DNA from: an uncultured Lachnospiraceae bacterium
GTDB lineage: Bacteria; Bacillota; Clostridia; Lachnospirales; Lachnospiraceae
Length of the DNA: 49,518 nucleotides
Direction: 5' to 3'
Assembly (NCBI GenBank): GCA_947176505.1
Contig: CAMWQW010000026.1
Coordinates: 1 to 49,518 of the forward strand
Position 1 is the stretch's first letter. Each line of letters starts with the position of its first letter. This document shows, piece by piece, positions 40,094 through 49,361 of the stretch. The position numbers and the translations under genes are program-made. The notes under the pieces are model-generated. The model was given only the letters and a program-made list of their open reading frames with translations. It was not told the origin of the DNA and searched no databases.

Positions 40094-42481
40094 CTACGCT
40101 TCCTGCTTAATCTTCATTGTCAAACCAATCCGCTTCTTCGCCACATCTACGGTCAGCACCTGCACGTCAACCACATCGCCCACGCTTACCGCTTCAAGCG
40201 GATGCTTGATAAACTTATTGGTAATCTGCGAAATATGCACAAGTCCGTCCTGATGCACACCAATATCTACGAACACACCAAAATCTATGACGTTGCGCAC
40301 AGTTCCTTTCAGAATCATTCCCGGCTTTAAATCTTTCATATCAAGCACGTCGCTTCGAAGGATTGGCGCCGGCATGTCGTCGCGCGGGTCTCTCGCCGGT
40401 TTCTCAAGCTCTTTCAAAATATCTGTGAGAGTAATCTCACCGATGCCGAGCTCTTCTGCGAGCTTCTTTTTATCCTTAATCTTCTTCTCCAAGCTGCTGA
40501 CCGTAATCTCGGTCTTACTGCCGTTTCTATCACTGCCTGTGCTCTTGCCGGAATTGACACTGGCGTCAGAATCATTCTCGAGCGTCAGACCGCCCATAGC
40601 CGCCGCCAATGCCTTACCCATAGCCGTATTCGTATTACGGATTACCACTTTCTGCTGCGGTTTCTTCTTCTCCTTAACAGGTGTCGCTTTCTTTCCTGCC
40701 GCCTTATTTGCCGCCGCTTTCTTCTGTGCTTCCTTCACATCTTCCATCGTCAAACCCATCTTGTCAAGAAGCTTTGTCGCCGCCTCGTAAGACTCCGGAT
40801 GAACACTGGTCGCGTCGAGCGGGTTGTCTCCGTCTGTGATGCGCATGAATCCGGCGCACTGCTCATAGGCTTTCGGACCTAATTTCGCTACTTTCAAAAG
40901 TTGTGCTCTGTTGGTAAATCTGCCGTTTGTCTCACGATAATCCACGATATTTCTGGCAATCACTTTCGTCACACCGGAGACATATTCTAAGAGCGAAGCC
41001 GAAGCAGTATTTAAATCGACACCGACTTTATTCACGCTATCCTCAACGACACCGTTTAATGCCTCGCTCAGCTTCTTCTGGTTCATGTCATGCTGGTACT
41101 GTCCCACACCGATGGATTTAGGATCAATCTTCACAAGCTCCGCCAACGGATCCTGTAATCTTCTCGCAATAGAAGCCGCACTTCTCTGCCCTACATCAAA
41201 GTTCGGAAACTCCTCGGTAGCCAGCTTGCTCGCGGAATACACAGATGCACCCGCCTCATTGACGATAACATACTGCACCGGTGTATCTAACTCTTTTAAC
41301 AATTCCACGATGACCTGCTCGGACTCTCTGGACGCCGTCCCGTTACCTACGGAAATCAGGGATACATTGTATTTCTTAATCAGTCTTTTCAGCTCCGTCT
41401 TCGCCTCCGCCACTTTATTCTGGGGCGCTGTCGGATAAATCACTTTCGTATCAAGCACTTTTCCTGTCTCATCTACTACTGCCAGCTTACATCCTGTACG
41501 GAATGCAGGATCCCAGCCAAGAACAACCTTACCAGCAATAGGCGGCTGTAACAGAAGCTGCTCCAAATTCTTGCCGAATACGGAGATTGCTCCGTCCTCT
41601 GCCTTTTCCGTCAAATCATTTCTGATTTCTCTCTCAATAGCAGGCGCAATCAGTCTGTCGTAGCTGTCTTTAATAACCTCCTCCAGAATCGGAGATGTGA
41701 CAGGATTGTCATTTGTAATCACCTTAGTGCGCAGATATTGTAAGATACGTTCCACCGGTGCTTCCACTTTCACTACAAGGAATTTCTCATTCTCACCACG
41801 ATTTAAGGCAAGCGTCCTATGCCCGACCACCTTTTTGATCGGCTCTTCATACTGATAGTACATCTCATAGACACTCTCAGCCTTCTCATCCTTGGCAGTG
41901 CTCACTAATTTACCTTCTTCTACGGTAATTCCGCGTATATAGATACGGTAGTCCGCTTCGTCGGAAACCGTCTCGGCAATAATATCCTTCGCACCCTGCA
42001 GCGCTTCCGCAGCCGTTTTGACGGATTTCGCGGCATCTTCATCCTCATGGATATATTTCGCCGCTTCATTCTCAATAGGTTCCGTAGTCTCCTGCGCCAA
42101 AATAAACTGTGCCAGACCGTCCAACCCTTTTTCTTTCGCCACGCTTGCCCTTGTCTTTTTCTTCGGACGGTACGGACGGTACAAATCTTCTACCACCACC
42201 ATCGTCTCGGCAGCAACGATACGCTCCTTAAGTTCATCTGTCAGCTTACCCTGCTCTTCAATACTCTTTAGAACCTGCTCTTTCTTCTCCTCCAGATTGC
42301 GCAGATAAGTCAGTCTCTCATCCAGATTTCTAAGCACTTCATCGTTGAGGGAGCCGGTGGCTTCCTTTCTGTATCTGGAGATAAAAGGAATCGTATTTCC
42401 TTCGTCTATCAGCTTAACAGCCGCTTCCACCTGCCATTTCTCAACATTCAATTCTTCTTTCAATTTTAATATAATATCCAT
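40094..42481 (-). CDS. tex: Tex family RNA-binding transcription accessory protein
   Basis: A 795-residue cytoplasmic nucleic-acid-binding protein. Order of parts: N-terminal helical domain ('AVKLIDEGNTIPFISRYRKEATGSL' region), YqgF-like RNase H fold ('VLGWDPAFRTGCKLAVVDETG'), helix-hairpin-helix ('YVSGVTKVIARNIVDYRETNG' region, 'LGPKAYEQCAGFMRI'), and S1 domain at the end ('GMILKGTVRNVIDFGVFVDIG'). Between the hairpin domain and S1 is a Lys/Ala/Ser-rich insert of about 90 residues not present in the 720-770-residue standard form. Tex affects transcript elongation and quality control. It follows the HD-GYP gene by 34 bases. Confidence 0.95.
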   Translation of the reverse strand: MDIILKLKEELNVEKWQVEAAVKLIDEGNTIPFISRYRKEATGSLNDEVLRNLDERLTYLRNLEEKKEQVLKSIEEQGKLTDELKERIVAAETMVVVEDLYRPYRPKKKTRASVAKEKGLDGLAQFILAQETTEPIENEAAKYIHEDEDAAKSVKTAAEALQGAKDIIAETVSDEADYRIYIRGITVEEGKLVSTAKDEKAESVYEMYYQYEEPIKKVVGHRTLALNRGENEKFLVVKVEAPVERILQYLRTKVITNDNPVTSPILEEVIKDSYDRLIAPAIEREIRNDLTEKAEDGAISVFGKNLEQLLLQPPIAGKVVLGWDPAFRTGCKLAVVDETGKVLDTKVIYPTAPQNKVAEAKTELKRLIKKYNVSLISVGNGTASRESEQVIVELLKELDTPVQYVIVNEAGASVYSASKLATEEFPNFDVGQRSAASIARRLQDPLAELVKIDPKSIGVGQYQHDMNQKKLSEALNGVVEDSVNKVGVDLNTASASLLEYVSGVTKVIARNIVDYRETNGRFTNRAQLLKVAKLGPKAYEQCAGFMRITDGDNPLDATSVHPESYEAATKLLDKMGLTMEDVKEAQKKAAANKAAGKKATPVKEKKKPQQKVVIRNTNTAMGKALAAAMGGLTLENDSDASVNSGKSTGSDRNGSKTEITVSSLEKKIKDKKKLAEELGIGEITLTDILKELEKPARDPRDDMPAPILRSDVLDMKDLKPGMILKGTVRNVIDFGVFVDIGVHQDGLVHISQITNKFIKHPLEAVSVGDVVDVQVLTVDVAKKRIGLTMKIKQEA

Positions 42482-42515
42482 ATTTTCCTCCGCTTTTACC
42501 GTTTACTCACTTTAT

Positions 42516-43976
42516 CTATTCTGATGCGAGCGCTTCATCCAGCCACTCCACAAGTCTCAAATCTACTTTTCCCTTTTCTGCCATACTCTTTAATATCTCG
42601 ATTGCCTTTTTTCTCGGAATCGGTTTCTTATAAGGTCTGTCCGTAGCCGCAAGCGCGTCGTAGATATCCACTACCGTAAGAAGCCTTGTCTCCAGATCAA
42701 GCTCATCGCCCTTCAGATGTTTTGGATAACCGCTGCCGTCCAAATATTCATGATGGGCGCCTACCCACTTAGGCACCATGGAAAATCCTTTATAGAACTG
42801 CACCTTTTCCAAAATCTTAGAGGTCATGACCACATGATTCTCCATCTCCTTGCGTTCCTGCATCGTCAGTGTTCCGCTCCGGATACTTAAGCAGGAAGCT
42901 TCTCTCTCAGTCAAATACGAAAGTACGGAACCGTCCTCATTTACATGTTTTTTCTCCGATAGTCTTTGTATATGTTCATATGCTTCATCGTCTACATAGT
43001 CAATCACATCAATCTCATGGATGAATGTGAGTTCCAACTCAAGCTCACCGCGAATCTCCTCGTATTCCTCCTTTGTAATCCTGCCCCGCAGCATATCGAT
43101 TTCGTACAGTGCTTTAAGCAGTGCAAATCTGTCGTCAACTTTCTCAAGCTCCTTGTCCAGTCTTGTGGCTTTATTCATAATACTTAAAGGTACCACCATC
43201 TTGCCAATGTCATGAATAAGAGCTGCGAGCATCAATTGCTCTTTTCTCGCGGCGTCAAATGACTCTTCACATTTGCCTTCTTTATGTAACTGCGTAATAT
43301 AATCAGCCAAAAGGCTTGCATATTTCTCTACATTTCTCGTGTGCAGGGCATTGTATGGCGTCCGCTCCTCCAGCGCCGTTGTGAGCGCCTCAACAAAAGA
43401 ATAAATCTGCGCCTTCAGCGCCTCAACATAAGAAAGGTTCGTAAGCTCAATCGCTGCCATAGACCCAAGTGCTTGGATAATAATCTCATACTGCTCATCG
43501 AAGGCAACGACATCTCCCTTCTCATCCATGGCATTGATCAGCTGCAGTACTCCTATCAGTTCGTTCTCATTGTTCGCAAGAGGCACGACTAACTGCGACT
43601 GTGTACGGTATCCTGTCAGATTATCATACTGTCTCGGACCGGAAAAATCAAACTGATTGCTGGCATAGACATCCGGTATATTTACAACCTCACGATGAAT
43701 CGCCGCATAAGAACACACATTTTCTTCCCTCATAGGCACCGGCGGCAGCTCTATAGGCTCCCCATCCATCCCTCGGCTGACTCCCTTGGAAAGCGTCTTC
43801 ATATATTTAAAAATTAATTCGTCATTCTCATATAAATACAGCGTACTGGCGTCACAATTCGTAATCTCCATCCCTTTATCCAAAATGGTCATAAGTAAAC
43901 GATTTCTGTCTCTTTCTGTAGAAAGGCGTATTCCAATATCCATTATCTTCTCAAAATCTTCGTATTGTAAATGCAT
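42516..43976 (-). CDS. GAF plus HD-GYP phosphodiesterase-like protein
   Basis: A 486-residue cytoplasmic signalling protein. Residues about 20-185 form a GAF sensor domain ('CDASTLYLYENDELIFKY', 'LVVPLANNENELIGVLQLINA'). Residues about 190-480 form an HD-GYP domain: 'HTRNVEKYA', metal motif HDIGK (about 255), and 'HHEYLDGSGYP' (about 417), so the c-di-GMP phosphodiesterase core is intact. Between the HDIGK block and the 'LTMQERKEMENH' block there are roughly 95 extra, very acidic residues. It starts one base after the stop of the TIM-barrel gene, so the two are coupled. It likely lowers c-di-GMP in answer to a small molecule bound by GAF. Confidence 0.92.
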   Translation of the reverse strand: MHLQYEDFEKIMDIGIRLSTERDRNRLLMTILDKGMEITNCDASTLYLYENDELIFKYMKTLSKGVSRGMDGEPIELPPVPMREENVCSYAAIHREVVNIPDVYASNQFDFSGPRQYDNLTGYRTQSQLVVPLANNENELIGVLQLINAMDEKGDVVAFDEQYEIIIQALGSMAAIELTNLSYVEALKAQIYSFVEALTTALEERTPYNALHTRNVEKYASLLADYITQLHKEGKCEESFDAARKEQLMLAALIHDIGKMVVPLSIMNKATRLDKELEKVDDRFALLKALYEIDMLRGRITKEEYEEIRGELELELTFIHEIDVIDYVDDEAYEHIQRLSEKKHVNEDGSVLSYLTEREASCLSIRSGTLTMQERKEMENHVVMTSKILEKVQFYKGFSMVPKWVGAHHEYLDGSGYPKHLKGDELDLETRLLTVVDIYDALAATDRPYKKPIPRKKAIEILKSMAEKGKVDLRLVEWLDEALASE

Positions 43977-43977
43977 C

Positions 43978-44778
43978 TTACTTCTCCCTCTCCTTTTCCA
44001 TCGGATATATCCCGTGCTGCTTCATATATTCAAGCGACTTTTTCTGTGCTTCATATCCGCTTACTTCCACTAACACCGGCGCATCTATCCGATACTGCCT
44101 GATAAGTCGGTCAAATTCCTGCCAGTCCAGCTGCCCGGCTCCCACCGGCAGGTGTAGGTCATTTTTCAAATCATTATCGTTGATGTGCATATGCCTGATA
44201 TAAGGAGCCAGCGTTTCAATCCATTCCTTAGCCGAACATCTTGAAAGCATGGCATGAGCATAATCCAGACAGATTCCGAAGTTTTCGATACCCTTCATCT
44301 TTTCTGCCAATCCTGCCATAACATCCGGCGCTTCATCAAACATGTTCTCCATATAAATCTGCTGTTCAGGATATTGCATGGCTATTTCCGTAAAAAATGA
44401 AATGTTTCTGTCACACCAGTTTCTCAGATAATTCGGTGCGCGGAATCCGGCAAGCCGCCCGGTATGAAACACAACGCCTTTTAATCCCATACGTTTCGCT
44501 ATCTCCATAGATTGCCGAACCCGCAGCATGGAAGCGTCCCTAATCAGAGGGTCGTCACTGTGTATAGTCACATCCAGAAACGCCCCATGCATCGTATCCC
44601 CCGAAAAGTCATTCTTGTTTTTTCCGTAGTCTGCGATAATCTCCGCCTGTTTCTTAGGCTCATCCATAACATCCGCTATATAGAAATCATTATATTCAAA
44701 TGCGCATCCGTATTCTTTAGCCAGACCGCACATCCTATCCATATCCGCTCTGTCGGGAACCAAATACAGCTTATTCAT
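43978..44778 (-). CDS. Sugar phosphate isomerase/epimerase-like TIM barrel protein
   Basis: A 266-residue protein of the AP endonuclease 2/xylose isomerase-like TIM barrel superfamily: 'HGAFLDVTIHSDDP', 'GLKGVVFHTG', 'YMENMFDEAPDVM', 'ICLDYAHAMLS', 'IRHMHINDNDLKNDLHLPVGAG' split over strands 4-7, with metal-binding Glu, Asp, His and His residues in place. Substrate is unknown; sugar epimerase/isomerase or endonuclease-IV-like activity is possible. It is coupled to the downstream GAF/HD-GYP gene and about 80 bases after the cyclase gene. Confidence 0.85.
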   Translation of the reverse strand: MNKLYLVPDRADMDRMCGLAKEYGCAFEYNDFYIADVMDEPKKQAEIIADYGKNKNDFSGDTMHGAFLDVTIHSDDPLIRDASMLRVRQSMEIAKRMGLKGVVFHTGRLAGFRAPNYLRNWCDRNISFFTEIAMQYPEQQIYMENMFDEAPDVMAGLAEKMKGIENFGICLDYAHAMLSRCSAKEWIETLAPYIRHMHINDNDLKNDLHLPVGAGQLDWQEFDRLIRQYRIDAPVLVEVSGYEAQKKSLEYMKQHGIYPMEKEREK

Positions 44779-44858
44779 GTTCTCACTCTTTCTTTCAACA
44801 ATCTTCTCTCAAACATTTTGCAGCTCTTAGACTAAGTTCTTTGCTGTCTTAGAGTTTC

Positions 44859-46664
44859 TTAATGCTTCTTTACATCGTCTACTTGATATACGAAGACGCC
44901 GTTGCTCTTTCCCTTCAAGGGAATCTCTCCGATTGGCGTCACTGCTACCCTGTCCTTAACTGCCTCATAGACCTCACTGCTGATCAGAATCTGTCCCGGA
45001 CGGGCGTTACTCTCCAATCTGGCTGCCGTATTGACAGTATCGCCGATTGCTGTATAATCCATACGGAAATCACATCCGATATTTCCCACAACGGCGTCGC
45101 CGCAGTTAACCCCTATACCGAAAGATACGCTTTTACCATATCTTTCGCGGAATTTCTCAGCAATCTTCTCCGCTCCTGACTGCATGTCCCACGCGGTAGA
45201 GACTGCCCGGAAAATATAGTCATCCAGATCAAAAGGCGCATTAAAGACCGCCATCGTCGCATCTCCCACGAACTTGTCAAGGGTTCCGCCATTATCAAAG
45301 ATTGCCTGCGTGGTAAGCCCCAGATACTCGTTTAAGATTTCCACTACTTCCTCCGGCTTCAGGCTTTCTGACATGGTCGTAAATCCCCTGATATCCACAA
45401 ACAGCACCGCAATATGGCGGTTTTCCCCGCCGATTACCAACTCGAAATCTTTATCCTTGCTAATCTTGTCTACCACCTGAGGCGCCACATATTGTTTGAA
45501 CACATTGATCACCCGCCGTCTGCGCATAATTTCCGATAAGTATCTGCGCACCATCTGTATCAAACAAATAATCAACAAACAGACCGGCAATAGTATGGTC
45601 GGAACAATCCTCCCTCTCGTATACATTCCCTTTGCAAAAACAAAATTGAGAATGATCAGCACCGTCATGAGCAGCGTAGAGTGCAGCAGTCGCATCTTCT
45701 CACTGCACAGATAGAATACACCGCACAAAAAAGCCGCTGCAATGGCATATACAAGAGGCGATACCGGAAGCTGCGTCTTTCCCTCCAGCAAAGCCTCAAT
45801 AATGTTCGCATGGATTTCCACTCCGTACATCTGGCTGTTATGTGCAATCGCAGGCATGTAGGAATCCTGCATCCCCACGGCATAAGCGCCCACTAACACC
45901 ACCGCATCCCGAAAGATTGCAGCATCCACAGTACCGTCCAGCACGTCCGCCATGGAAACTACGCTATAGCCACCCGCTTTGCCGGAGTAAGTGAAATAAA
46001 ATCTGTTGTTTCTTCCGTAAGTATCCGGAAATACCGCTTCCTCGCCCCTGCTCTCCTGATAAACTTTATATACTTGAGAAGAGAGACTATACTTTCTTAC
46101 TCCCTCATGGTCCAGATATGCCATTGCCTGACGTACATATCCGTCCGTGTCCACAAAAGTATTCGCAAAACCGCATATAACTTCATTTTTCAAACTGTCA
46201 TAGGGTTCTATCACATGGTCTACGTAATAAGGATTATAAACAATTCTGCCGTCTTCATCTTTTTCCGGCTGCTCCTTAAAAGAAAAGCTCATGGCGGCAA
46301 CAACATTCCCGGCTTCCCCACAGACTTTGGCAAAGTAATCGTCTGCTTCTCTGTCCGCCTCTTCACTGTAAATCACATCGAAACCAATCACTGCCGGACG
46401 TGCATCAGACACAGCGTTTAATGTGGATACCAGCTTAGCCGGAATCTCTCTGCTCCAAGTATTAACAGGACCATATTGTTCCAGTGTTTTATCATCGATT
46501 CCTATAATATAGATTTTTTTATTGGTGACAGTCTCTCTCTGGTTCAGCCTGTCGGATATTCCCATATCCAGAAAGCCCGCTGCGCCAAAATACAGAAATG
46601 CAAGAGATGCCAGAATAACGGCGGCTGTAAACGCCGCCGCTTTTATTCCGCTCAGATGTTTCAT
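44859..46664 (-). CDS. CHASE2-domain membrane adenylate cyclase (class III)
   Basis: A 601-residue receptor cyclase. Helix 1 (about 8-28) is followed by an extracellular CHASE2 sensor domain (about 35-295; 'IIGIDDKTLEQYGPV', 'PAVIGFDVIYSE', 'DAVVLVGAYAVGMQDSY'), three helices (about 302-372), and a class III cyclase domain with the metal-binding Asp424 (VLFVDIRGF) and Asp468, adenine-selecting Lys464 and Asp536 (LDKFVGDATM, DYTAIGD), and transition-state Asn545 and Arg549 (NTAAR). All are intact, so it should make cAMP. It follows the FecR-domain gene by 27 bases; pairing of CHASE2 cyclases with FecR-domain proteins is a known arrangement. Confidence 0.94.
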   Translation of the reverse strand: MKHLSGIKAAAFTAAVILASLAFLYFGAAGFLDMGISDRLNQRETVTNKKIYIIGIDDKTLEQYGPVNTWSREIPAKLVSTLNAVSDARPAVIGFDVIYSEEADREADDYFAKVCGEAGNVVAAMSFSFKEQPEKDEDGRIVYNPYYVDHVIEPYDSLKNEVICGFANTFVDTDGYVRQAMAYLDHEGVRKYSLSSQVYKVYQESRGEEAVFPDTYGRNNRFYFTYSGKAGGYSVVSMADVLDGTVDAAIFRDAVVLVGAYAVGMQDSYMPAIAHNSQMYGVEIHANIIEALLEGKTQLPVSPLVYAIAAAFLCGVFYLCSEKMRLLHSTLLMTVLIILNFVFAKGMYTRGRIVPTILLPVCLLIICLIQMVRRYLSEIMRRRRVINVFKQYVAPQVVDKISKDKDFELVIGGENRHIAVLFVDIRGFTTMSESLKPEEVVEILNEYLGLTTQAIFDNGGTLDKFVGDATMAVFNAPFDLDDYIFRAVSTAWDMQSGAEKIAEKFRERYGKSVSFGIGVNCGDAVVGNIGCDFRMDYTAIGDTVNTAARLESNARPGQILISSEVYEAVKDRVAVTPIGEIPLKGKSNGVFVYQVDDVKKH

Positions 46665-46691
46665 AACTTTCTATCTAATGTCCTTCCAAGG

Positions 46692-48026
46692 TCAAGTATT
46701 ATCTTTCCACTTTACTGTCGTATCAGCCTGAATCACGGTTCCGAAATCAAAGTCCCACTCTCCGTTCTGATCCGGAATAAGAATAGGCTCCGAAGCTTTC
46801 TCTCCGCTCTTTACCTGCTGTGTAGCAAATGTATCGCCCTGATACTCAAAAGTCACTGTATAAGTCACTACCGGAGGTGGTAATACAGGCGTGTAATCAC
46901 TCGGTCTATTATTATCGGATCCACCATGATCTGGTCTGTTATTATTGTCAGAACCACCGCCATTGTCCCCACTCTGAGAACTGTCTCCATCCCCGTTATC
47001 GCTGCCGGAACTGCTGCTTGCAGACTGTGGTACCTTGGGCTGCGTATTCTCCGCCGGCTGTGTCTTCTGCTCAGCCTGCTCCGCTGTCATTTGCGACGCC
47101 TCCGGTTTCTCTGCGCCTTTATCCGTTTTTGCAGAAGCGCTCTTTGGCGTATTTCCCGCTACCGCCTTATCTTCATCTGCCTCTGCATTTTCATCCGTAT
47201 CACTCTTCTCGGAATCCTCCGCCGCCTCAGACGTCACCGCCTCTTCCGGCTCGCTCTCTTCGGGTTCCTCGCTACTGTCTTCCATTTGATCTGTAAGTGC
47301 CGTCAAATCTTCCAATGTGATGCCTGTCATGGACTGACCGCTTTCCGACATACTTCTCAAATTCTGAAGCGCCTGTACGGGAAGCTCTTCATATGTAATA
47401 TCTCTCGGACCGTCCACGCTTCCGTCACTGTATATAATTAACTCGCTGCCCGCCGGAACTAATATCTCTTCCCCGTAAGTTCCGTCCGGAAGAATGGGGG
47501 TTGTTCCGACCTTTCCCTGAAAGCAGCACAGCTTTGTATTCTTGTCACCATTCTCATCAATATATATTTCCGCACGGTATATGGTTCCCCGAACCGCCAT
47601 GACAGAGTTTGGCGTAGAAGTCTCATACTGTGATCCTTCACTCAGAGGATGCTGAATTTCATTGGTAATAGCCCCCTGCTCCAAGCATATTCTCGTCTTA
47701 GAATCAGCATCCGTCCCTTCCGCCTCAACAGAAAAGATGGTATCCGCCTCCGCCATCACATATTTATCGTCATCCAGCTTCATACGCATACCGGAATCAT
47801 GCGCCACACTGACACGGTCACCGGATTCCAGATACAAATTCTCCACCGCGTCCATATCCCCTACGTCTTCACGCTCAATCACGGCAGTTCCTTCCACCTC
47901 ATAAACCAATATGGAACGAAACGTTTCTTCCTTATTAAATAAAAACATGAGCACCGCCGCTGCAGCCACGATTGCCACAGCACAAATACAAATGATAATC
48001 TTCTTGTTTAGCATTTGCTTCTGCAT
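46692..48026 (-). CDS. FecR-domain surface protein with acidic linker
   Basis: A 444-residue protein: a membrane helix (about 10-28), then a FecR domain (about 38-205; 'ESGDRVSVAHDSGMRMKLDDDKYV', 'TPNSVMAVRGTIYRAEIY', 'CFQGKVGTTP' in family order), a long Ser/Glu/Asp/Gly-rich linker (about 240-380) and a C-terminal Flg_new/InlB-type beta repeat ('VTYTVTFEYQGDTFATQQV', 'WDFDFGTVIQADTTVKW'). It is anchored in the membrane by its N-terminus with the rest outside. Position just before the CHASE2 cyclase suggests that it modulates or is sensed by that receptor. Confidence 0.88.
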   Translation of the reverse strand: MQKQMLNKKIIICICAVAIVAAAAVLMFLFNKEETFRSILVYEVEGTAVIEREDVGDMDAVENLYLESGDRVSVAHDSGMRMKLDDDKYVMAEADTIFSVEAEGTDADSKTRICLEQGAITNEIQHPLSEGSQYETSTPNSVMAVRGTIYRAEIYIDENGDKNTKLCCFQGKVGTTPILPDGTYGEEILVPAGSELIIYSDGSVDGPRDITYEELPVQALQNLRSMSESGQSMTGITLEDLTALTDQMEDSSEEPEESEPEEAVTSEAAEDSEKSDTDENAEADEDKAVAGNTPKSASAKTDKGAEKPEASQMTAEQAEQKTQPAENTQPKVPQSASSSSGSDNGDGDSSQSGDNGGGSDNNNRPDHGGSDNNRPSDYTPVLPPPVVTYTVTFEYQGDTFATQQVKSGEKASEPILIPDQNGEWDFDFGTVIQADTTVKWKDNT

Positions 48027-48068
48027 GATAAACCACGCCCCTTTTTCAGATTACTTCTTCCGTCAATT

Positions 48069-49181
48069 TTAATATTTTATCAATCTGTAATCGCCAGCTG
48101 TTTTCACATAAAAATCACCGTCGCCCCGGTAGACTGTCCTGTCACCGCTTACACTCCATCTGCCTTCCGCCAGATGATAGGCAACACCCGCTTTTAATGA
48201 ATAAATTCCGCTCTTGGAAATAACATTGCCATCCTGCGACGGGTCTTTTCCCGATACGGTAATACTACAGGCTATACTGTTGCCCGCTTTATCCTTTGCC
48301 TTGATCACACAAGACGTACCGTTGGCAACTACCTGATACTTTCCGTCCGCCGAAAGTGCGACGGGTTTCTCATTCACCGTAACGCTCTCTAAATTGGAGT
48401 CCTGCACCTGAAAAACAGTTCCCTCCGGATAAGTATTGCCTTCCTGTACCCCGATTACCTTAGGCGCTGCAGTATCTACTATGATTCCGCCGGATCTTGC
48501 ATAAACGGTCTGACCGTCTGCACCTACCGCTTTCACATATAAGGCATAATTCCCATCGCTTATAAAGGTAATATTCATCGATGTACTGTCTGCCGCTGTC
48601 CAAGACAGGGCATCCATCTGTTCGTTTTCCTTAGCCTCCGCTGTCGTATCTGTTATTTTGTCTTGACAGTAAAAAAGCGAAACCGCCTGACCGCTCTGTG
48701 TGGCGGAACAATTTATCGACTGGTAATAATTATTCACATATTCATATTCAATCTTACCGCCCAGATTATAAGTCCGGTTCTGCCCCTGCCACTTAATCTC
48801 AATCACCGGCGCTGCCTCGCCCGCCGTTGCTGCTGCATCGTTTGCCGCCGCTTCCTCAACTGTTACAGGCATAGCCGCGATATCGCTATTTACTTTATGA
48901 TCCTCATTTATTTCGTCGTCGTTATCTGCCTCATCGTCAGCATTCACTTCTTCGCCGTTATTTACTTCATCGTCTGCATTCACTTCTTCGCTGTCATTTA
49001 TCTCCTTGTCTGCGCCTGTTTTGTCATCGTCAGACACGGTATTATCAGAGACAGAACCTGCCCCGTTCTCCCAAACCGCTTCCGTATTTTCCTCAGCTGC
49101 CATCATCGTACCCATCGGCATCAAGCATCCGATTAGCGCCGCCATGCCAAGTACAGACAACTTTCTCCACTTCCTGTACAT
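48069..49181 (-). CDS. Secreted Ig-like beta-sandwich protein with acidic repeat
   Basis: A 370-residue secreted protein. A signal peptide (to about residue 30, cleavage near 'MMAA') is followed by an acidic Asn/Asp/Glu repeat region (about 55-105, a 12-residue unit repeated about 2.5 times: 'EEVNADDE'), then three beta-rich segments including 'SDGNYALYVKAVGADGQTVYARSGGIIVDTAAP' (a Big_2/Ig-like pattern shown across several strands) and 'VIKAKDKAGNSIACSITVSG', ending 'YKTAGDYRLIKY'-like strands. No sortase LPxTG or membrane tail. GGAGG lies 8 bases before the ATG at 49181. It is 42 bases upstream of the FecR-domain gene, so it belongs to the same unit. Confidence 0.8.
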   Translation of the reverse strand: MYRKWRKLSVLGMAALIGCLMPMGTMMAAEENTEAVWENGAGSVSDNTVSDDDKTGADKEINDSEEVNADDEVNNGEEVNADDEADNDDEINEDHKVNSDIAAMPVTVEEAAANDAAATAGEAAPVIEIKWQGQNRTYNLGGKIEYEYVNNYYQSINCSATQSGQAVSLFYCQDKITDTTAEAKENEQMDALSWTAADSTSMNITFISDGNYALYVKAVGADGQTVYARSGGIIVDTAAPKVIGVQEGNTYPEGTVFQVQDSNLESVTVNEKPVALSADGKYQVVANGTSCVIKAKDKAGNSIACSITVSGKDPSQDGNVISKSGIYSLKAGVAYHLAEGRWSVSGDRTVYRGDGDFYVKTAGDYRLIKY

Positions 49182-49361
49182 ATCTACCGCCTCCAATTCT
49201 CACACTCGAAACACAAATGAATCGTATTACACATATAAGCCGTCAACACATATTATATATCGGTCTTTTCTGCTTATATATTACACATAATCCATAATTT
49301 GGTCAATAGCTGCACTGCCTAACATCTATCCAAAAGACCTCTGGTTTTTCCTATGTAGATA

